The notes under the pieces are model-generated. The model searched no databases. It was not told the DNA's origin and saw only the letters and a list, made by a program, of their open reading frames with translations. This document shows, one piece after another, positions 26,825 to 34,870 of a DNA stretch of 64,000 nt. The stretch is from Galbitalea sp. SE-J8. Lineage in GTDB: Bacteria; Actinomycetota; Actinomycetes; Actinomycetales; Microbacteriaceae. How positions within the stretch are numbered: the stretch's first letter is position 1; each line of letters begins with the position of its first letter. The stretch covers positions 53,773-117,772 of the forward strand of contig NZ_JAUASV010000009.1 in assembly GCF_030345695.1 (NCBI RefSeq), read 5' to 3'. The translations under genes were made by a program, and so were the position numbers.

Positions 26825-28110
26825 CGCTCGTTCCCCTTCTCGGACTCGGACCGATCCGACGATAGCGTCCGACGCCGAGCGCCGACCGCGAGGGAGCCGA
26901 CGTGCACGAGGAGGCCCGCGACGGGCCCGGCGGCGAGCGCGAGCGCGAGGCGCGCGTCGAGCGCGATCGGCGTGAGCAGCACGGCGACCGTCGTGATCGC
27001 CGCGACGACCCAGCCGAGCGCGTATCCAAGGTGCTGCGCCCGCGCGAGCACGACCGAACCGGTCACGACGAGCGCGCCGACGAGCCCGGCCGTCGCGACG
27101 AGCGCGAACAGCAGCGGCGCGTCCAGCCGGAACGTCGGCCCGAACACGGTCGTGAGCAGCCAGGGACCGACGAGCGACGCGAGCAGGCCGAGCACGGCGC
27201 ACAGCGCGATGACGACGGCGCACGCCCCCGCGACCGTGCGGGCGAGCCCGCGCGTGACGCCCCGGAACCGGGTGATGAGCAGACTGTGCACCGCGAGGAA
27301 CGGCACCACGAGCGGAGCGCGCACGAGCGTGAGCGCGAGCAGGAGCGGCGCGAGCGCGGCGGGAGCAAGCTCCGGCGAGCTCGCGCGCACCAGGAACGGC
27401 AGTCCGCTCACGAGCAGGCCCGTCGCCGCCGCGCCGCACACGGCCGCGCCGGCGCCGCGCGCGATGGCCGGGTACGGCGCGTCGAGGAACACACGGCCGG
27501 CGAGCGCCCGCCGCACCGGGCGGGCGACGGCGACGAGCACGAGCGGGAACGGCACGACGACCGCCCACGCCCACGTCGCGGCCGGCGCGCCGAGGAGGAG
27601 CAGCACGACGACGACCGCGAGGCGCGCGAGACCGTCCGCGGCGATCAGCACCGCGATGAGCCGCCAGCGCTGCGCGCCGTAGAGCGCCCCGCTCACCGTG
27701 GCCACGAGCACGTACGCCGTCGCGCCGACCACGACGGGGACGGCGAACGCCCCGGCGCGCTCGCCGAAGAGCGCCGGCGCGCCGATGAGCATCCCGAGCC
27801 CGACGACCGCGCCGACCAGGAGCGCCATCGCGATCGCGAACGGCGCGATCGGCCGCGTCCGGGGCGTGGCGGCGCGCACCGCGCTCGCCCGCGTCACCTC
27901 CTGCTGCACGCCGCCGAGTCCGCCGACGACCGCGTAGAGCACGGACCAGAACACCGCGAACTGGGCGTACTCGGCGACGCTGAGCACGCGCGCGGCGAGC
28001 GCCGTGACGAGATAGCCCGCGCCGCCGGACACGACGGTCGCGACGAGGATGCCCGAGGCAGCGCCGCCCCAGCGCACACCCCGTCCCGAGGTCGAGCCGC
28101 CCTCATCCAC
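26821..28110 (-). CDS. Wzx-like polysaccharide flippase
   Basis: This protein of about 429 residues has roughly twelve to fourteen membrane helices, beginning GILVATVVSGGAGYLVTALAA with the RVLSVAEYAQFAVF motif typical of MOP-superfamily polysaccharide exporters. It would flip lipid-linked glycan units across the membrane. The GTG at 28110 is preceded by TACGAT and eight bases, which suggests a leaderless transcript beginning at or near this GTG; no good ribosome site is present. It is the first gene of the 17-kb leftward run. Confidence 0.82.
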   Translation of the reverse strand: MDEGGSTSGRGVRWGGAASGILVATVVSGGAGYLVTALAARVLSVAEYAQFAVFWSVLYAVVGGLGGVQQEVTRASAVRAATPRTRPIAPFAIAMALLVGAVVGLGMLIGAPALFGERAGAFAVPVVVGATAYVLVATVSGALYGAQRWRLIAVLIAADGLARLAVVVVLLLLGAPAATWAWAVVVPFPLVLVAVARPVRRALAGRVFLDAPYPAIARGAGAAVCGAAATGLLVSGLPFLVRASSPELAPAALAPLLLALTLVRAPLVVPFLAVHSLLITRFRGVTRGLARTVAGACAVVIALCAVLGLLASLVGPWLLTTVFGPTFRLDAPLLFALVATAGLVGALVVTGSVVLARAQHLGYALGWVVAAITTVAVLLTPIALDARLALALAAGPVAGLLVHVGSLAVGARRRTLSSDRSESEKGNER

Positions 28111-28186
28111 GGGGAGCCATCGTAGTAGGCTGGGACGGATCGGCGATCGCCGCCGCCGGTCTGACGAGGCAGGACCGCGACACCCG
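28111..28186. promoter_or_regulatory. Divergent promoter region, flippase operon versus GT2 gene
   Basis: The gap holds TACGAT on the minus strand (28124-28119), eight bases before the flippase GTG. On the plus strand, TAGGCT at 28126-28131 is a possible -10 for the GT2 gene. An AGGAC ribosome-site match lies before the ATG at 28187. Confidence 0.5.
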
Positions 28187-29068
28187 ATGACGATCGACAT
28201 CATGCTCCCGTTCTGGGGCAGGTTCGACCACTTCCGCGAGGCCGTCGAGAGCGTGCGCGCTCAGACCCGCACCGACTGGCGGCTGACGGTCGTCGACGAC
28301 GTCTACCCCGACCTCGAGCCGGGACGCTGGGTGCAGGGGCTCGGAGACGACCGCATCACCTACCTCCGCAACAGCGAGAACCTCGGCACGAGCCGCAACT
28401 ACCTCAAGTGCGTCTCGCTGATGTCCGCCGACCGCGCCGTCATCATGGGCTGCGACGACGTCATGCTCCCCGACTACCTCGAGACCGTCGACCGGCTCAT
28501 CGCCGATCACCCGGACGCGGGCGTCATCCAGCCCGGGGCGCAGGTCATCGACGAGGACGGCGTCGTCTACCTGCCGCCCGCCGACCGGATGAAGCGCCTG
28601 CTCATGCCGCGCGGTCACGGCACCCGCTCCTACCGCGGCGAGGGCATCGCGACGAGCCTGCTGCGCGGCAACTGGACCTATTTCCCGTCCCTGGTGTGGC
28701 GCGTCGACCTGCTGCGCCGCTACGGCTTCGACCCGGACCTGACGATCGTGCAGGACCTTGGCATGCTCCTCGACATCATCGCGGGGGGCGACGAGTTCGT
28801 GCTCGACGACCGCACCGTGTTCCAGTACCGGCGCCACGCGGCGAGCCTCTCGAGCTCGGCCGCCGTCGACGGGTCGCGCTTCCGTCAGGAGCGCGAGCTC
28901 TTCGACCGCGAGCGCTCGCGGTTCCGCGCCCTCGGCTGGCGACGCGCGAGCCGTGCGGCCGCGCGGCACGCGAGCTCGCGCCTGCACGCGCTCATGCTCG
29001 TGCCACGAGCGCTGCGCGCCGGCGATCGCAACGGCGTCCGCATCCTCACGGCGCACGGCCTCGGCTGA
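28187..29068 (+). CDS. GT2 family glycosyltransferase
   Basis: This is a 293-residue enzyme. The N-terminus DIMLPFWGRFDHF, VVDDVYPDL, ENLGTSRNYLK and the metal-binding stretch IMGCDDVMLPDYL define a GT2 domain. The C-terminal 80 residues are basic and helical (RERSRFRALGWRRASRAAAR), possibly for membrane contact. The gene is alone on the plus strand, divergent from the flippase and convergent seven bases from the next GT4 gene. Donor and acceptor are not predictable. Confidence 0.85.
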   Translation: MTIDIMLPFWGRFDHFREAVESVRAQTRTDWRLTVVDDVYPDLEPGRWVQGLGDDRITYLRNSENLGTSRNYLKCVSLMSADRAVIMGCDDVMLPDYLETVDRLIADHPDAGVIQPGAQVIDEDGVVYLPPADRMKRLLMPRGHGTRSYRGEGIATSLLRGNWTYFPSLVWRVDLLRRYGFDPDLTIVQDLGMLLDIIAGGDEFVLDDRTVFQYRRHAASLSSSAAVDGSRFRQERELFDRERSRFRALGWRRASRAAARHASSRLHALMLVPRALRAGDRNGVRILTAHGLG

Positions 29069-29075
29069 CGCGGCC

Positions 29076-30194
29076 TCAGCGGCGACGCCCGCGCCGCGGT
29101 CCGAGCACGAGGGCGTCGTCGAAGGCCTGCAGCGTCTCGTCGGCGACCTTCGCCCAGCTGAACCGCGCGGCCTGCTCGCGGCCGCGGCGGGAGAGCTCGG
29201 CCACCCAGGCCGGGTCGCTCACGGCGCGCGTCATGGTCGCGGCCATCGAGCGGTGGTCCGTCGGGTCGAAGTAGCCGACCGCGTCGCCGCCCACCTCGTG
29301 GTACACCGGGATGTCGGACATCAGCACGGGCAGCCCCACGAGCATCGCCTCGAGCGCCGGCAGGCAGAATCCGTTGACGAAGCACGCGTCGATGAGCGCG
29401 GTCGCGTGCAGGTAGAGCCATTCGAGCTCGTCGTCGTCGACCCAGCTCTTGAGCTCGACCCAGTCGTTCAGCTCGAGCTCGTCGACCACGGGACGGATCG
29501 GATCGTCGCCCCGGCTGCCGGTGACGATGAGGCGCGGACGGCTCGACTCGGGGATGAGCGCGAGCGCGCGCACGATTCCCTCGAAGTTCTTGTGGGGCAG
29601 CCGGTTTCCGACCGCGAGCAGCAGGCCGGGCTCGCGCGCCGGCGGCTCCGCGGGCGCGCTGAACGGCGGCGTGCCGGCGAGCGGGACGACGCGGATGCGG
29701 TCGGCGGGCTGTCCGAGGAACAGCTCGATGTCCTCCTTCGAGGCCACGCTGTCCGTGAGGATGAGGGCGGCGTTCGGCGCCATCCGCTTCTCGAGCCACT
29801 GCACGGGCTTCGTGTAGAACGGCACGGCCATGAGGTCCGGGGCACGGAAGTAGAGCATGTCGTGCATCGTGTACACCGCCGGGATCGGCGTACGCCACGG
29901 CCCGAGGGTCAGCGGCGAGTGCACGAGATCGGCGCCGTGGCGCTTCGCGCCCCGCGTCACGGCGAACATCTCGCCGAACGCCCACGCCCAGCGGTTCTCC
30001 CCGCTGATCCCGGAGTCGTGCACCTCGCCGGGGAACCAGCCGTGGTCCCGCGTCATGAACTCCGTGCTGGCGAAGCCGACGAACTCGTGCCCCGTGTCGC
30101 GTGCGCCGACCTCGCGGTAGAGCTCGCGCGTGTAGGTCTCCATGCCCCCCTTCGTGCCGGTGTACGAGAGGAGGTTGACGAGAATGCGCGCCAT
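29076..30194 (-). CDS. GT4 family glycosyltransferase
   Basis: This 372-residue GT-B enzyme has the N-terminus MARILVNLLSYTGTKGGMET, then YTMHDMLYF, VGNRLPHKNFEGIVRAL and TALIDACFVNGFCLPALEAM. The first Glu of the usual E-x7-E motif is Asn here (NGFCLPALE), which may alter donor binding; a mannosyl- or rhamnosyltransferase of the WbaZ/MtfB kind is most similar. The ATG at 30194 is chosen because the Rossmann-like start follows directly. Longer starts would run through the promoter box at 30255-30280. Confidence 0.85.
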   Translation of the reverse strand: MARILVNLLSYTGTKGGMETYTRELYREVGARDTGHEFVGFASTEFMTRDHGWFPGEVHDSGISGENRWAWAFGEMFAVTRGAKRHGADLVHSPLTLGPWRTPIPAVYTMHDMLYFRAPDLMAVPFYTKPVQWLEKRMAPNAALILTDSVASKEDIELFLGQPADRIRVVPLAGTPPFSAPAEPPAREPGLLLAVGNRLPHKNFEGIVRALALIPESSRPRLIVTGSRGDDPIRPVVDELELNDWVELKSWVDDDELEWLYLHATALIDACFVNGFCLPALEAMLVGLPVLMSDIPVYHEVGGDAVGYFDPTDHRSMAATMTRAVSDPAWVAELSRRGREQAARFSWAKVADETLQAFDDALVLGPRRGRRR

Positions 30195-30254
30195 GATGCG
30201 GGTGGACTCCACGGGTCTCGGGGGCCGGCGCCCGTCGGCGCCGACGGGCTGAAG

Positions 30255-30280
30255 GCGACTCATAACTATACTGGTCGACG
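30255..30280. promoter_or_regulatory. Overlapping divergent promoters with shared glycan-locus box
   Basis: GGCGACTCATAACTATACTG contains TATACT (30267-30272) as a plus -10 for the acyltransferase. ACTATA (30265-30270) reads as TATAGT, a minus -10 for the GT4 gene. The two -10 elements overlap, so the two directions should compete. The GGC-GACTCATA part recurs at 34703 and 37119. Confidence 0.6.
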
Positions 30281-30313
30281 GTCTCCGCACCGGGCGGCGA
30301 GAACGGAGCGGCA

Positions 30314-31486
30314 GTGCGCGCGAGCCTCAGCCAGGCCCTCAACGGTCACGACAACGCGCTGGGCATCATCCGGCTGGCCCTCGCTGCGGCGGTCATCTTC
30401 GACCACTCCTGGACCCTCGGCGGCTGGGGATACACGCTCTTCAACCAGGAGTTCCAGGGGCAGACCTCGCTCGGCGGTCTCGCGGTCTACGGGTTCTTCG
30501 CGATCAGCGGCTACCTGATCACGAAGAGCGGCATCCGGGCGGACATCGTCCAGTTCCTGTGGCGACGCGTGCTGCGGATCTTCCCCGCGTTCCTCCTCGT
30601 GCTCACGATCGGCGCCTTCGTGCTCGGCCCGATCGCGTGGCGGCTGCAGGGCCACCACCACCTGAGCAACTACTTCAGCACGAAGGAGGGCGGCCCGGTC
30701 GCCTACCTCCTGAACAACTGGACCCTCACCATCCAGCAGTGGGGCGTGTACGACGTGTTCGCCCAGACGCCGTTCGGCGTCACCGGCCACGGCAGCGTCA
30801 TCAACGGCGCGCTCTGGACGCTCACCCACGAGTGGTTCTGCTACCTGATGATCGGCGCGCTCGTGCTCGCGGGGGCCCTGCGCTGGTCACGCGTCGTCGT
30901 GCCCGCCGTCACGCTCGGACTGCTCATCCTCAAGATCGCCGATCAGACCGCACCGGGCGCGGCCGGCGTCATCGTGCCGCTGTTCGGCGACCCCTCGCGG
31001 CTCACCTTCGCGCTCGTGTTCTTCGCGGGCGCGTGCGCCGCGGCGTGGGCCGACCGCATCCCCTTCGACGACCGCATCGGCGTCGTCGCGGCTCTCGTGG
31101 CCTTCGCGAGCCTCGTCACGGGCGGGTTCACGACGTACGGGTTCTTCCCGTTCGCCTACGTCGTGCTGTACCTGGCGGCGCGGCTCCCGCGTCCGCTGCG
31201 CGCGGTCGGCCGGAAGAACGACTACTCCTACGGCCTCTACCTGTGGGGCTGGCCCGTGCAGCAGTGCCTCGCCGCGCTCGGCGTCCACCAGCTCGGCTAC
31301 TGGCCGTACGCGCTGCTCTGCCTGCTCGGCGCGTTCGGCTGCGCCGTGATCAGCTGGCACGGTCTCGAGCGGTGGGCGATGAGGCTGCACAACGTCGGCC
31401 CGGGCCGCGGCGTCGCGTTCTGGCGGCAGCGCGTCGTCCGCGTCATCCGGCGCGAGCCCGCGATCACCTCCGCCCCGGACGCCTGA
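30314..31486 (+). CDS. Acyltransferase family 3 membrane protein
   Basis: This 390-residue integral membrane protein has about ten helices. The catalytic His is in AAAVIFDHSWTLGGWG near residue 33, followed by GLAVYGFFAISGYLI and the Arg-containing QFLWRRVLRIFPAF, all typical of acyltransferase-3 enzymes that O-acetylate or succinylate exported glycans. It lacks the C-terminal SGNH domain seen in the related protein at 37203. The GTG at 30314 is preceded by GGAGCGG. It is a likely decorating enzyme for the locus polysaccharide. Confidence 0.88.
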   Translation: MRASLSQALNGHDNALGIIRLALAAAVIFDHSWTLGGWGYTLFNQEFQGQTSLGGLAVYGFFAISGYLITKSGIRADIVQFLWRRVLRIFPAFLLVLTIGAFVLGPIAWRLQGHHHLSNYFSTKEGGPVAYLLNNWTLTIQQWGVYDVFAQTPFGVTGHGSVINGALWTLTHEWFCYLMIGALVLAGALRWSRVVVPAVTLGLLILKIADQTAPGAAGVIVPLFGDPSRLTFALVFFAGACAAAWADRIPFDDRIGVVAALVAFASLVTGGFTTYGFFPFAYVVLYLAARLPRPLRAVGRKNDYSYGLYLWGWPVQQCLAALGVHQLGYWPYALLCLLGAFGCAVISWHGLERWAMRLHNVGPGRGVAFWRQRVVRVIRREPAITSAPDA

Positions 31487-31516
31487 CCCGCGGTCGAGGC
31501 CGGGGCCGGGGCCCGC

Positions 31517-32698
31517 TCAGACGACGGAGCCGACGACCTCGTAGAGCCGGTCGATCGCGCCGGGCACCGGGAAGTGGTGGTTGCCCACGAAGAGCCCGTC
31601 CCGGTCGATCCGGTCGGCCGCGGGCAGCGCGTCGGGCACGATCGCGTCGAGGCGGTCCATCACGGGGTTCTTCGTGAAGTTGCCCGCGACGATCGGGCGG
31701 CTCTCGATGCCCGCCTCGGTGAGCGCGCGCACGAGCTCGCGGCGACGCCCGGCGAGCGCCCCCTCGAGCACGAACGAGAAGCCGAACCAGCTGCTCTCGC
31801 CCGTCTCGCGCTGGATGCGCACCGCGTCGTGGTCGCCGAACCGCTCCACGAAGTAGGCGGCGTTCTCCCGGCGTCCGGCGACGATCGACGGCACCTTCTT
31901 GAGCTGCTCGATGCCGAGGGCGCCCGACATCTCCAGCGGGCGCACGTTGTAGCCGGGCAGCACGAACCGGAACAGGTCGTCGAACGGTTCCTCCGACTTG
32001 TCGTGCACGGCGTTCCGGGTCGGCAGCTCGCGCGTCCAGCCGTGAGCGCGCAACGAGGTCAGATACTGCGCGGTGCGCTCGTCATCGGTGAGGATGACGC
32101 CGCCCTCCATCGTCGAGATGTGGTGCGAGAAGAACGCGCTGAACGTGCCCGCGAGCCCGAAGGTGCCCGTGTACCGGCCCTCGAACCGCGCGCCGAGGGA
32201 CTCGCAGTTGTCCTCGAGCAGCACGAGTCCGTGCTCGTCGACGAGCCGGCCGAGCCGCGCGTAGTCGATCGGGTTGCCGAGCAGATTGACGGCGAACACG
32301 CCCTTGGTGCGCGGCCCGATGGCCGCCTCGACGAGGTCGAGGTCGAGGTTGAGCGTGTCGACGTCGACGTCGACGAACGTGAGGACCAGCCCGTACTGCT
32401 GCAGCGGGTAGTACGTCGTCGCCCAGGAGACGGCCGGCACGATGACCTCGTCGCCGGGGTTCAGGTCGATCGCGGGATCGAGCACGGCGGCCGCGACCGC
32501 GATGAGGTTCGCGCTCGACCCCGAGTTGACCATGACGCCGTACCGGGCGCCGAAGGCGGCGGCGAACTCCTCCTCGAAGCGCTTGACCCGGGGGCCCATG
32601 GTGAAGCGCCCGGACGCGATGACCTCCTGCAGCGCCGCGTACTCCGCCTCGTCCCACGTCGAGGTCGCCAGGGGCAGCCCGTCCTCGATTGCCGTCAT
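31517..32698 (-). CDS. colD: ColD-like GDP-4-keto-6-deoxymannose 3-dehydratase (DegT fold)
   Basis: This 393-residue PLP enzyme of the DegT/DnrJ/EryC1 fold has LLEDNCESLGARFEG as its PLP-phosphate and aspartate region. The position normally holding the catalytic lysine reads FFSHHISTMEGG, with His192/His193 and no Lys. Histidine at this site is the hallmark of ColD, which removes the C3 hydroxyl instead of transaminating. The iron-sulphur cysteines of the E1/RfbH dehydratases are absent, with one Cys only in the core. With the adjacent gmd and colC-like genes it predicts GDP-colitose or another 3,6-dideoxyhexose. The start overlaps the colC-like stop by four bases. Confidence 0.85.
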   Translation of the reverse strand: MTAIEDGLPLATSTWDEAEYAALQEVIASGRFTMGPRVKRFEEEFAAAFGARYGVMVNSGSSANLIAVAAAVLDPAIDLNPGDEVIVPAVSWATTYYPLQQYGLVLTFVDVDVDTLNLDLDLVEAAIGPRTKGVFAVNLLGNPIDYARLGRLVDEHGLVLLEDNCESLGARFEGRYTGTFGLAGTFSAFFSHHISTMEGGVILTDDERTAQYLTSLRAHGWTRELPTRNAVHDKSEEPFDDLFRFVLPGYNVRPLEMSGALGIEQLKKVPSIVAGRRENAAYFVERFGDHDAVRIQRETGESSWFGFSFVLEGALAGRRRELVRALTEAGIESRPIVAGNFTKNPVMDRLDAIVPDALPAADRIDRDGLFVGNHHFPVPGAIDRLYEVVGSVV

Positions 32699-33627
32699 GA
32701 TGCCTCCGTGATCGTGTCCAGGTATCTCGCGTAGGTGACCCGCATGCCCGCCTCGATCGACGTGCGCGGGTGCCAGCCGAGTGCGCGCGCGGCGCTCGAG
32801 TCCAGCAGCCGGCGCGGCACGCCGGCGGGCTTGCCCGGGTCGAAGGCGAGCCCCCCCGTGTACCCGACGATCGCGCTCGCGATCTCGTAGTACTCGCGCA
32901 CCGTCCGGTCGTCGCCGGCGCCGACGTTGAGGCTCGCGGGCCAGTCGTCGAGGTCGCCGAGGCTCGCGACCAGCCAGTCCGCGAGATCACGGGAGAAGGT
33001 GAACTCGCGGCGCGCGGTGCCGTCGCCCCAGACCTCGACGGATGCCGCGCCCGCCACATGCGCGGCGTGCACCTTGCGCAGCGCCGAGGCGATGAGGTGC
33101 GCGCTGCGCTCGCCGTAGGACTCGCCGGGCCCGTAGAGGTTCGACGGGACGACGGTGCGATAGGCGAGTCCGTGCTCGCGGGACGCGAACGCGGTCAGCC
33201 GCGCGCCGAGGAGCTTCGCGAGCCCGTACGGCTCGTTGGCGGGCTCGAGCGGCCCGGTGAGCAGGGCGTCCTCGCCGATCGGCTGGGCGGCGTCCTCGGG
33301 ATAGCCGGCGGCGCTGCTCACGTAGAGCAGGCGCGGCACCCCCGTCGCGATCGATCCGCCGATGACGGCCGAGTCGATGGCGACGTTGTCGAGCAGGTAG
33401 CTCGCGGGATGGTCGAGCTTGTCGGCGATACCGCCGACGCGCGCGGCCGCGTGGATCACGACGTCGGGCCGCTCGGCCTCGAGCAGGGCGCGCACCGCCG
33501 CGGGGTCGCGGAGGTCGACGCGGTCGCGGGTCACCGGCACGAGCTCGTGCCCGCCGGCACGCTCCGCCCAGGAGCCGGCGATCGCCGTGCCGAGCATGCC
33601 GCCGGCACCCGTGAGGAGGACGCGCAC
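32695..33627 (-). CDS. colC: ColC/GDP-fucose synthase-like epimerase-reductase
   Basis: This 310-residue SDR has GAGGMLGTAIA at the N-terminus and the catalytic YGLAK. VVIHAAARVGGI and VVPSNLYGPGESY are the signature of GDP-fucose synthase (WcaG/Fcl) and its paralogue ColC, the C5-epimerase/C4-reductase of GDP-colitose synthesis. It lies between gmd, one base away, and colD, with a 4-base overlap, so the three are one operon. If it acted as plain Fcl the product would be GDP-L-fucose; the colD-like neighbour argues for ColC. Confidence 0.82.
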   Translation of the reverse strand: MRVLLTGAGGMLGTAIAGSWAERAGGHELVPVTRDRVDLRDPAAVRALLEAERPDVVIHAAARVGGIADKLDHPASYLLDNVAIDSAVIGGSIATGVPRLLYVSSAAGYPEDAAQPIGEDALLTGPLEPANEPYGLAKLLGARLTAFASREHGLAYRTVVPSNLYGPGESYGERSAHLIASALRKVHAAHVAGAASVEVWGDGTARREFTFSRDLADWLVASLGDLDDWPASLNVGAGDDRTVREYYEIASAIVGYTGGLAFDPGKPAGVPRRLLDSSAARALGWHPRTSIEAGMRVTYARYLDTITEAS

Positions 33628-33628
33628 G

Positions 33629-34657
33629 TCAGTCGGCGCTGACGACCTGGTCGACGAAGTGGCCGTGCTCCACCTTGAGCGCCTCCACGTCCGCGTCGAC
33701 CATGATCCGGGCGAGCTGCGGCGTGAGCACGCCGGGCCTCCAGCCCAGCACGTCGTGCGCCTTCGCGGGATCGCCGATGAGCGAGTCGACCTCGGTCGGC
33801 CGCAGGTAGCGCTCGTCGAAGCGCACGTACTTCTCCCAGTCCAGGCCGGCGTGCTCGAACGAGAAGCGCAGGAAGTCCTTGACGGTGTACGCGGTGTTGG
33901 TGGCGAGCACGAAATCGGTCGGCTCGTCGGCCTGCAGCATCCGCCACATCCCCTCGACGTACTCGGGGGCGTAGCCCCAGTCGCGCACGGCGTCGAGATT
34001 GCCCATGTACAGCGCGTCCTGCTCGCCCGCCGCGATCCGCGCCACGGCGCGCGTGATCTTGCGCGTGACGAAGGTGCCGCCGCGGCGCGGGCTCTCGTGG
34101 TTGAACAGGATGCCGTTGCTCGCGAACATGCCGTAGGCCTCGCGGTAGTTCTTGGTGATCCAGTACGAGTACACCTTCGCGACCCCGTACGGCGACCGCG
34201 GGTAGAACGGGGTGTCCTCGTTCTGCGGCGGCGGGCTCGCGCCGAACATCTCCGAGCTGCTGGCCTGGTAGAACCGGCAGGCGACGTTCGCCGAGCGGAT
34301 CGCCTCGAGCAGGCGCACCGTGCCGAGCCCGGTCGTGTCGCCGGTGTACTCGGGCTCGTCGAAGCTCACCCGCACGTGCGACTGCGCCGCCAGGTTGTAG
34401 ACCTCGTCGGGCTGGATCTCCGCGAGCAGGGTCACGAGCCGGGAGCTGTCGGTGAGCTCGCCGAAGTGCAGGTGCAGCTTGAGCTCGGGGTCGTGCGAGT
34501 CGCGGTAGAGGTGATCGATGCGCATCGTGTTGAAGCTCGACGACCGGCGGATGAGACCGTGCACCTCGTAGCCCTTGGCGAGCAGCAGCTCCGCGAGATA
34601 GCTGCCGTCCTGGCCGGTGATGCCGGTGATGAGCGCGCGCTTCGGTGTGGTGTTCAT
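33629..34657 (-). CDS. gmd: GDP-mannose 4,6-dehydratase
   Basis: This 342-residue SDR has [29 protein letters not shown], the active-site region SSSEMFGA and YGVAK, and [20 protein letters not shown]. All are diagnostic of Gmd, which makes GDP-4-keto-6-deoxy-D-mannose. It is the first gene of the gmd-colC-colD operon. A -10-like TACAGT lies about 55 bases upstream in the shared promoter box at 34703. Length is normal. Confidence 0.95.
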   Translation of the reverse strand: MNTTPKRALITGITGQDGSYLAELLLAKGYEVHGLIRRSSSFNTMRIDHLYRDSHDPELKLHLHFGELTDSSRLVTLLAEIQPDEVYNLAAQSHVRVSFDEPEYTGDTTGLGTVRLLEAIRSANVACRFYQASSSEMFGASPPPQNEDTPFYPRSPYGVAKVYSYWITKNYREAYGMFASNGILFNHESPRRGGTFVTRKITRAVARIAAGEQDALYMGNLDAVRDWGYAPEYVEGMWRMLQADEPTDFVLATNTAYTVKDFLRFSFEHAGLDWEKYVRFDERYLRPTEVDSLIGDPAKAHDVLGWRPGVLTPQLARIMVDADVEALKVEHGHFVDQVVSAD

Positions 34658-34702
34658 GTCTGTTGGTCTAGCTCCCAGGTCCGTCGGCGTCGACGCGGCG
34701 AG

Positions 34703-34722
34703 GCCGACTCATACTGTATCGG
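34703..34722. promoter_or_regulatory. Divergent promoter box, gmd operon versus membrane-protein gene
   Basis: GCCGACTCATACTGTATCGG offers a plus -10 TACTGT (34712-34717) and a minus -10 TACAGT on the same bases. The GCCGACTCATA part matches boxes at 30255 and 37119. A second plus -10 candidate, TAGCGT, lies near 34779. Confidence 0.55.
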
Positions 34723-34870
34723 GCGCCGGCCCGGGGACGGGACGGCGCGGATGAGCGGCGGCCACTCGCGCGTGGTTTAGCGTGGTCGAGCGGTCTTCGC
34801 GTCCGCCCGCGCACCGCCACCACGAGCCCGGCGGCGCAGAGCGGTCCCGTCCACGAGGAATTCGCACCCG

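Noticed and set aside
29076..30290. Longer start for the GT4 gene at 30290
   Set aside because: The extra 32 residues would be encoded across the divergent promoter box and lack family similarity. MARILVNLL at 30194 is the normal N-terminus.
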